Assembly (NCBI GenBank): GCA_017533915.1 | Contig: JAFWHX010000015.1 | Location: 175,151-239,150, forward strand | Source of the DNA: Eubacterium sp. | GTDB taxonomy: Bacteria > Bacillota > Clostridia > Peptostreptococcales > Anaerovoracaceae | Direction of reading: 5' to 3' | Length of the DNA: 64,000 nt | In this document: positions 58,893-64,000 of the stretch, in pieces | Layout of the letters: the number at the start of each line of letters is the position of its first letter | Position numbering within the stretch: the stretch's first letter is position 1 | The notes under the pieces: model-generated | The model's database searches: none | What the model saw: only the letters and a program-made list of their open reading frames with translations | Told to the model about the DNA's origin: nothing | Made by a program: the position numbers and the translations under genes

Positions 58893-59848
58893 TGGGATAC
58901 ACGAACAGCCCTCTGACGGCTTATACCAAACTGAGTCCGAATCACTCCGGCCAGCGCACGCACTCTATCGACCGGATCACGCCTCACTGCGTGGTCGGCC
59001 AGTGTACGGCAGAAAGCCTCGGTGACTGGTTTGCGAAATCCAGCACACAGGCTTCCTCCAACTATGGCATCGACAAAGATGGCCGCGTAGGTCTGTACGT
59101 GGAGGAGAAGAACCGCTCATGGTGCTCCTCCTCCAGCGCAAATGACCAGCGTGCCATTACCATCGAATGTGCCTCGGATGCCTCGGAGCCCTACGCCTTC
59201 CGGGACGTTGTTTACCAGACGCTCATCAAGCTCTGCGTGGACATCTGCCAGCGCAACGGAAAGAAGAAGCTCCTTTGGCTGGGCGACAAGGACAAGACGC
59301 TGGCTTACACCCCTGCTCCGGACGAGATGATCCTGACGGTCCACCGCTGGTTTGCCAACAAGAGCTGTCCGGGAAACTGGATGTATTCTCGCATGGGCGA
59401 TCTGGCCAGCAAGGTCACAGCGACACTTGGCGGCAGCTCCGCTCAGCCTGATGCTACTGCCGAGAAACCGGCCAGCGGATATTATCGTGTCCGGAAGGAC
59501 TGGTCCGACAGCAAATCGCAGAAAGGCGCTTACAAGAATCTGGCCAATGCCAAGAAGTGCGCTGATGCGAATCCGGGATACAGCGTTTTTGATGCAGACG
59601 GCAATGTCGTCTACGCTCCCGCTCCGGAGCCGGAAACGCCTGCCGTGCCCTTCCTCGTGAAGGTCGGCATCGGTGATCTGAATATCCGTACCGGTCCCGG
59701 CAGCAACTACAGCAAGACCGGCTTCTTCACTGGTCGAGGATGCTTTACGATCCTTCAGGTGGAGAAAGGTCCCGGCTCCGATTCCGGCTGGGGCCGCCTG
59801 AAATCCGGTGCAGGCTGGATCAGCCTCGACCATTGCACAAAGCTATAA
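58892..59848 (+). CDS. Endolysin, N-acetylmuramoyl-L-alanine amidase with SH3 domain
   Basis: A 318-residue lysin. The amidase_2 domain (residues 1-175) has the zinc ligands His in ITPHCVVGQC (about residue 31) and His and Cys in LTVHRWFANKSCPGNW (about 150-159). A middle YYRVRKDWSDSKSQKGAYKNLANAKKCAD segment resembles a small SPOR-like wall-binding repeat. An SH3b domain (about 250-318, IGDLNIRTGPGSNYSKTGF) follows. It cleaves the bond between muramic acid and L-Ala in peptidoglycan. No signal peptide: it needs the holin. Confidence 0.92.
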   Translation: MGYTNSPLTAYTKLSPNHSGQRTHSIDRITPHCVVGQCTAESLGDWFAKSSTQASSNYGIDKDGRVGLYVEEKNRSWCSSSSANDQRAITIECASDASEPYAFRDVVYQTLIKLCVDICQRNGKKKLLWLGDKDKTLAYTPAPDEMILTVHRWFANKSCPGNWMYSRMGDLASKVTATLGGSSAQPDATAEKPASGYYRVRKDWSDSKSQKGAYKNLANAKKCADANPGYSVFDADGNVVYAPAPEPETPAVPFLVKVGIGDLNIRTGPGSNYSKTGFFTGRGCFTILQVEKGPGSDSGWGRLKSGAGWISLDHCTKL

Positions 59849-59856
59849 TCACCATC

Positions 59857-59892
59857 AGGGTCTGTGGGATTTTCCGCAGGCCCTCTTTTTTT
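59857..59892 (+). terminator. Rho-independent terminator after the lysis genes
   Basis: AGGGTCTGTGGG pairs with CCGCAGGCCCT (59857-59884, ATTTT loop), followed by TTTTTTTA. Clear end of the phage late transcript. Confidence 0.8.
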
Positions 59893-59903
59893 ATGCTCAA
59901 AAG

Positions 59904-59965
59904 CGGACCACCCCAGCGGGATTTGTCCAGTAGGGACTGAGAGGAAAACCTCTCAGACTGGAGGC
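59904..59965 (+). ncRNA. Repeated leader element, copy C
   Basis: CGGACCACC (59904-59912), ten bases, TTGTCCAGT (59923-59931), then CTGAGAGG/CCTCTCAG as a perfect second hairpin (about 59937-59956), then GGAGG and the ATG at 59973. Here the element sits behind the lysis terminator and should lie at the 5' end of the recombinase operon transcript. Confidence 0.6.
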
Positions 59966-59972
59966 AATTCCT

Positions 59973-60233
59973 ATGACACAGACCACTTTACCTGATACCC
60001 AGCTTGCCGCTGCCCTTGATGGAGTAACCACGGAGTACTTCTTTACCCCAGAGCAGTTCCAGCAGGATGTCGATTTTTATCGAGCCCAGCAGATCTCAAA
60101 AGCAATGCTGGATGCTGGCCTAATTTCCTTATCTCAATTCGACAAATTGTCCAATATGAACCGGGAAACTTTCTCTCCCTTCCTCGCAGATATATTCCCG
60201 AATACCGTTGATAACTCTTTAAAACAGAGGTAA
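59973..60233 (+). CDS. SHOCT-like small protein upstream of recombinases
   Basis: An 86-residue protein: EYFFTPEQFQQDVDFYRAQQISKAMLDAGLISLSQFDKLSNMNRETFSP. The MLDAGLIS...FDKL block matches the SHOCT-type oligomerisation motif found in small proteins directly ahead of phage serine recombinases. It may assist or regulate the recombinases. It starts behind leader copy C with GGAGG. Confidence 0.75.
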   Translation: MTQTTLPDTQLAAALDGVTTEYFFTPEQFQQDVDFYRAQQISKAMLDAGLISLSQFDKLSNMNRETFSPFLADIFPNTVDNSLKQR

Positions 60234-60263
60234 TATGCGACACTACCGAAGGGAGGTGAAGTC

Positions 60264-61823
60264 TTGAAAAAGGTTACAAAACTCAGTGCTGGCAAGGCAT
60301 CGAAGGCAAAAAAGAAGCTGCTCCGCGTAGCTGCCTACTGCCGAGTTTCCACCGACAGCGACGCTCAGCTCGAAAGCCTCGAAGCACAGAAGCAGCACTA
60401 TGAAAACTATATCTCCGGACGGGATGACTGGGAATTTGCCGGTCTGTACTTTGATGAAGGAATCTCTGGTACCAAGAAAGATCGCAGGCCGGAACTGCTC
60501 CGCATGATTTCCGATTGCGAGGCCGGGAAGATCGACTTCGTAATCACCAAGTCCATCAGCCGCTTTGCAAGGAACACCACGGACTGTCTGGAGATGGTCC
60601 GGAAGCTCCTCGAACTGGACATACCGATCTACTTCGAGAAGGAAAACCTGAATACCAGCTCGATGGAAAGTGAGCTCTTTCTCTCCATTCTAAGCAGTAT
60701 GGCTGAGGGAGAGTCTACATCCATTTCTGAAAACAGCAAGTGGTCGATTCAAAAGCGGTTCCAGAATGGCACTTTCAAAATCAGCTATCCGCCATACGGT
60801 TATGAATGGAATGGTGAGCACATGGTGATCAATCCGGAACAGGCCGAGGTCGTCCGTTGGATATTTGCACAGGTCCTTTCCGGTAAGGGAACACAGGCTG
60901 TCGCTGACGCTCTGAATGAGAAAGGCGTCCCCAGCAAAAAGGGTGGGCGATGGACTGCCACTACCGTGCGCGGCATGCTGGCCAACGAGAAGTACACAGG
61001 CGATGTGATCTTTCAGAAAACCTATACGGATTCACAATTTAACCGTCACGTCAATCGCGGAGAAAAAGATAGATTTGCCCTTGCAGATCATCACGAGGCC
61101 ATCATCAGCAGAGAGGACTTTGATGCCGTCCGCGCCTTGATTCATCAGCGAGGCAGAGAAAAAGGCATTGTCAAGGGCAGCGGTAAATACCAAAGACGGT
61201 ACTGCTTCTCCGGCAGGATCATCTGCGGCGAGTGCGGTAACACATTTAAGCGCCGGATACACTCATGCTCTGAGAACAAGTATGCCGCATGGTGCTGCAA
61301 TACGCACATCAACGACAAAGCTCAATGCTCCATGAAATATGTGGAGGACGATGCCCTAAAGGCTGCCTTCATCACTATGATGAACAAGCTGATCTACGCT
61401 CACCACATGATTCTGAAGCCTTACGTTGAAGCCCTCCGCTCAGAGAACAAGGACGGCTCCCTAAGAAGGATTCAGCAGATTCAGACACTGCTTCTTCAGA
61501 ATTCCGACCAGCGCGAGACCCTGACGAAGCTCATGGGACAAGGCTACATTGATCCGATTATCTATAACGAAGAAAACAATGCCCTGCTCCAACAGGCTGA
61601 CGATTACCGTGCTGAGATCAACATGCTGAACAAGAACATCAGCGGCGATGCCAGTCACCTGCGAGCTGCGACAGCCCTTCTTCACTTTGCAGGCAAAAAC
61701 ACTATGCTCGACTCATTTGACGAAGAGCTATTTGAACAGACCGTTGACCGCATCATTATCCAGTCCCGAAACGAGTTTGTTTTCGAACTGAAATGCGGTT
61801 TGAAATTGAAGGAAAGGATGTGA
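60264..61823 (+). CDS. Large serine recombinase 1
   Basis: A 519-residue large serine recombinase. The resolvase domain starts [16 protein letters not shown], with the catalytic Ser about residue 30, and has [14 protein letters not shown] (Arg of the active site). The recombinase domain (about 160-290) ends GRWTATTVRGMLANEKYTGDV. The zinc ribbon is CGECGNTFKRRIHSC...CCNTH (about 325-355), followed by a coiled coil. Start is TTG at 60264 after GGGAGGTG. It catalyses site-specific integration or excision, probably with the two genes downstream. Confidence 0.92.
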   Translation: MKKVTKLSAGKASKAKKKLLRVAAYCRVSTDSDAQLESLEAQKQHYENYISGRDDWEFAGLYFDEGISGTKKDRRPELLRMISDCEAGKIDFVITKSISRFARNTTDCLEMVRKLLELDIPIYFEKENLNTSSMESELFLSILSSMAEGESTSISENSKWSIQKRFQNGTFKISYPPYGYEWNGEHMVINPEQAEVVRWIFAQVLSGKGTQAVADALNEKGVPSKKGGRWTATTVRGMLANEKYTGDVIFQKTYTDSQFNRHVNRGEKDRFALADHHEAIISREDFDAVRALIHQRGREKGIVKGSGKYQRRYCFSGRIICGECGNTFKRRIHSCSENKYAAWCCNTHINDKAQCSMKYVEDDALKAAFITMMNKLIYAHHMILKPYVEALRSENKDGSLRRIQQIQTLLLQNSDQRETLTKLMGQGYIDPIIYNEENNALLQQADDYRAEINMLNKNISGDASHLRAATALLHFAGKNTMLDSFDEELFEQTVDRIIIQSRNEFVFELKCGLKLKERM

Positions 61824-61827
61824 TCAG

Positions 61828-62244
61828 ATGGGACATACACCTTTCGGATACCGCATTGAAAACGGTGTCGCCGTGATTGACGAAGACGCAGCTGGAAAGC
61901 TCCGAATGCTCTATGACAACTATCTTGGCGGGATGAGCCTGCAGAACGCTGCCAATGAAGCCGGAATCGAAACCTACCACGCTTCCGCAAAGCGGCTGTT
62001 GATGACGGAGCACTACTTCGGTGATGATTTCTACCCGGCGATCATAGACAAAGGAACCTTCGACCGGGTGCAGGCAGAACGGATTAAACGCGCTGCTGCC
62101 CTCGGTCGCTTAGACCGGAAGTCAACAAAAAAACGTCCCAAGATCCCAACGCAATTTAGCATCGGAGCCATCATGGAACATTACGACAATCCGGTAAAGC
62201 AGGCCGAATACATCTACAGCCTGCTGAAAAGCGAGGTGGTTTGA
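61828..62244 (+). CDS. Stand-alone recombinase-domain protein
   Basis: A 138-residue protein with only the DNA-binding recombinase domain: [44 protein letters not shown], then [29 protein letters not shown]. There is no resolvase domain and no catalytic serine. Short proteins of this kind sit between two full serine recombinases in Firmicute prophages and transposons. It may help site choice or act as a directionality factor. It overlaps the next gene by four bases (TGATG). Confidence 0.85.
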   Translation: MGHTPFGYRIENGVAVIDEDAAGKLRMLYDNYLGGMSLQNAANEAGIETYHASAKRLLMTEHYFGDDFYPAIIDKGTFDRVQAERIKRAAALGRLDRKSTKKRPKIPTQFSIGAIMEHYDNPVKQAEYIYSLLKSEVV

Positions 62245-63806
62245 TGGGAAATGTTATGGTTATCCCGGCCAGAAGACAGGTCGGAAACAACATCAAGAAA
62301 GCTGAAAAGCCAAAGCTTCGAGTCGCAGCGTACTGCCGCGTTAGTACCGACAGCGATGAGCAGGCAACCAGCTACGAGGCTCAGATCGAACACTACACGG
62401 AGTTCATTTCCAAGAATCCAGATTGGGTGCTGGCAGGCATATTTGCAGACGACGGCATTTCCGGCACCAACACAAAAAAGCGCGACGAGTTTAACCGCAT
62501 GATCGACGAGTGCCATGCCGGAAATATCGACATGATCATTACCAAGTCAATCAGCCGGTTTGCCCGGAACACGCTGGACTGCCTGAAATATATCCGGGAG
62601 CTGAAGGAGATCAACATTCCCGTTTTCTTCGAGAAGGAGTCCATCAACACGATGGATGCCAAGGGTGAGGTGTTGCTGACCATCATGGCCTCCCTCGCCC
62701 AGCAGGAAAGTCAGAGTCTTTCGCAGAACGTAAAGCTCGGTCTGCAGTACCGCTACCAGCAGGGACAGGTGCAGGTCAACCACAACCGCTTCCTCGGATA
62801 CACCAAGGACGCTGACGGCCACCTGATCGTCGATCCAGAGCAGGCAGAAATCGTCAAGCGGATTTACCGGGAATACCTCGAAGGCAAAAGCATGGACAAG
62901 ATTGCCGCTGGTCTTGAAGCGGACGGCATCCTCACCGGTGCAGGCAAGACGAAGTGGCACACCAGCACCATCAATAAGATTCTCCGAAACGAGAAATACA
63001 TCGGTGATGCCCTTCTCCAGAAGACCTATACCACAGACTTCCTTACAAAAAAGCGCATCAAGAACAACGGCACTGTCCCGCAGTATTACGTGGAGGGCGA
63101 CCACGAAGCGATCATTCCGAAGGACATCTTCCTTCTGGTGCAGGAGGAACTTGCACGACGAAGGCTGGTCCATACCACTGAGAATGGTAAACGGCGCTGT
63201 TACTCCTGCAATCACTGTTTTGCCCAGATGGTTTTCTGCGGCGACTGCGGCGAATTCTTCCGGCGCGTTCACTGGAACAACCGTGGCTGCAAATCCATCG
63301 TCTGGCGATGCTGCAGCCGGTTGGAGTCCACCGGTCACGTCTGCCATGCCCGGACGGTCAATGAAGAGCACCTGAAGGAAGTGGTTGTTGAGGCTATCAA
63401 TCAGGTGCTCTGTAAGAAGGACGATTTCCTGAAAACCCTGCAAGCCAATATCGCCACAGTGATCAAGCAGGGAGATACCCTGTCGCCGGAAGTCATCGAT
63501 GAACGCCTACGGGAGCTGCAAAAGGAGCTCGTGAAGATGGCGAATCAGAAGGATGATTACGACGCCATCGCGGATGAAATCCTCCGGCTCCGGGATATGC
63601 GAAAACAGGCCGAGGTCGACAGCGTGGTCAAAGATGAACAGATGCGTCTGATCCAAGACCTGCAGGACTTCATTCATCAGCAGCCCACCACCGTTACGGA
63701 GTTTGACGAGACGCTGGTCAAGCGCCTGATCACGAAGATTACGGTCTTGGAAGATCACTTCACCATCGACTTCAAGTCCGGAGTAACAATCGAGATAAAC
63801 GCATAA
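62241..63806 (+). CDS. Large serine recombinase 2
   Basis: A 521-residue serine recombinase. The catalytic Ser is in [11 protein letters not shown] (about residue 35). [34 protein letters not shown] is the second half of the active site. The recombinase domain ends [23 protein letters not shown] and the zinc ribbon is [13 protein letters not shown]...CC (about 332-355). A coiled coil with two LREL-type helices follows. It is about 40-45 per cent similar by eye to recombinase 1, clearly a paralogue. It ends the phage operon; a strong terminator follows. Confidence 0.92.
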   Translation: MMGNVMVIPARRQVGNNIKKAEKPKLRVAAYCRVSTDSDEQATSYEAQIEHYTEFISKNPDWVLAGIFADDGISGTNTKKRDEFNRMIDECHAGNIDMIITKSISRFARNTLDCLKYIRELKEINIPVFFEKESINTMDAKGEVLLTIMASLAQQESQSLSQNVKLGLQYRYQQGQVQVNHNRFLGYTKDADGHLIVDPEQAEIVKRIYREYLEGKSMDKIAAGLEADGILTGAGKTKWHTSTINKILRNEKYIGDALLQKTYTTDFLTKKRIKNNGTVPQYYVEGDHEAIIPKDIFLLVQEELARRRLVHTTENGKRRCYSCNHCFAQMVFCGDCGEFFRRVHWNNRGCKSIVWRCCSRLESTGHVCHARTVNEEHLKEVVVEAINQVLCKKDDFLKTLQANIATVIKQGDTLSPEVIDERLRELQKELVKMANQKDDYDAIADEILRLRDMRKQAEVDSVVKDEQMRLIQDLQDFIHQQPTTVTEFDETLVKRLITKITVLEDHFTIDFKSGVTIEINA

Positions 63807-63851
63807 ACCAAGGCTCCCCGCCGCCGATGATGGCAGTGTGGGAGCCTTGGT
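63807..63851. terminator. Bidirectional terminator at the right end of the prophage
   Basis: ACCAAGGCTCCC (63807-63818) is a perfect 12-bp inverted match to GGGAGCCTTGGT (63840-63851). GTGTCTTTTAC follows on plus. Phage and flanking genes converge here, and the attachment site is likely near by. Confidence 0.75.
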
Positions 63852-63872
63852 GTGTCTTTTACAAACTTGAAT

Positions 63873-64000
63873 TTATTTTAAGCTATCACGTTTTACCTTC
63901 TTAAGCCTTACTATCATTACCATAGGAATTTCTTTGTTGGTTTTAAAACATTCTTCATAAAATCCATCAATGACAAATCCAGCTCTAAAACAAAGGTTAA
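63873..64000 (-). CDS. 3' end of a flanking gene, methyltransferase or GNAT C terminus
   Basis: A minus-strand frame enters from the right edge and stops at 63873, giving 41 residues: FRAGFVIDGFYEECFKTNKE, IPMVMIVRLKKVKRD. The AGF.IDGFYEE...P..MIVR pattern is like the last strands of class I methyltransferases or of GNAT enzymes. A+T content is high and unlike the phage genes, so it is probably host sequence. Confidence 0.6.
   Translation of the reverse strand, partial: NLCFRAGFVIDGFYEECFKTNKEIPMVMIVRLKKVKRDSLK

Noticed and set aside
60241-60256. A fourth copy of the type 2 leader element before recombinase 1
   Set aside because: Only CACTACCGAAGGG is shared; AACTTGCTAT and TTTAGAGTG blocks and the stems are missing.
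7671-63900. Direct repeats marking attL and attR
   Set aside because: No shared sequence of convincing length was found by eye between the left junction (or 22.5-24.1 kb) and the right end; serine recombinase core sites can be too short to see.

Overview
The window is a low-GC Firmicute chromosome segment, most likely a gut Clostridium of the Lachnospiraceae type, carrying a large inserted block that is visibly richer in G+C. The taxonomic call is an inference from gene content, strong GGAGG ribosome sites and phage gene families, not from a marker gene. The left flank (1-7500) is host-like and entirely on the minus strand: an unassigned partial gene, a lipoprotein solute-binding protein overlapping a hybrid sensor kinase, a decayed GH3 glycoside hydrolase, a GNAT acetyltransferase, a CPBP membrane protease and two short gene remnants. 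At 7671-8166 lies a gene-poor junction. The last 130 bases (63873-64000) look like host sequence again.

From 8167 to 20341 a compact minus-strand operon encodes a type 3 BREX defence system in the canonical order, read from the right: small XRE regulator, brxF, brxC/pglY, pglXI methyltransferase, brxHII helicase, pglZ, brxA, then an ASCH-domain protein. A near-consensus promoter sits in front of the regulator gene and is flanked by a perfect 9-bp inverted repeat. Divergent from it is a three-gene plus-strand cassette: a small P-loop ATPase, a GNAT domain joined to an unassigned C-terminal domain, and a second ASCH protein. I do not recognise it as a named system. An XRE plus ImmA/IrrE pair follows.

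From about 23.8 to 63.85 kb is a complete-looking siphovirus-type prophage, all on the plus strand. It holds a sigma-like regulator, replication genes (DUF2800, DUF2815, family A polymerase, primase/helicase, VRR-NUC, SNF2 helicase), HNH and terminase small subunit. Then come a phage AdoMet synthetase coupled to a ParB-fused DNA methyltransferase, small accessory operons, terminase large subunit, portal, ClpP-like protease, HK97 capsid, connectors, tail tube and a tail chaperone with a -1 frameshift site. Tape measure, long tail-tip proteins, holin and amidase follow, then a SHOCT-like protein and a three-gene serine recombinase module at the right end. No tyrosine integrase is seen. The BREX locus may be cargo of the same element, because no recombinase lies between it and the phage genes; this is inference.

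The most unusual structure is non-coding. One element, CGGACCACC-N10-TTGTCCAGT followed by a second hairpin of different sequence, occurs three times, each time 45-75 bases before a start codon. A second family of about 120-145 bases, with invariant AACTTGCTAT and TTTAGAGTG blocks, also occurs three times, always before small accessory phage genes. Its helices are kept by compensating changes between copies, which suggests structured leader RNAs. Each family deserves a covariance-model search.
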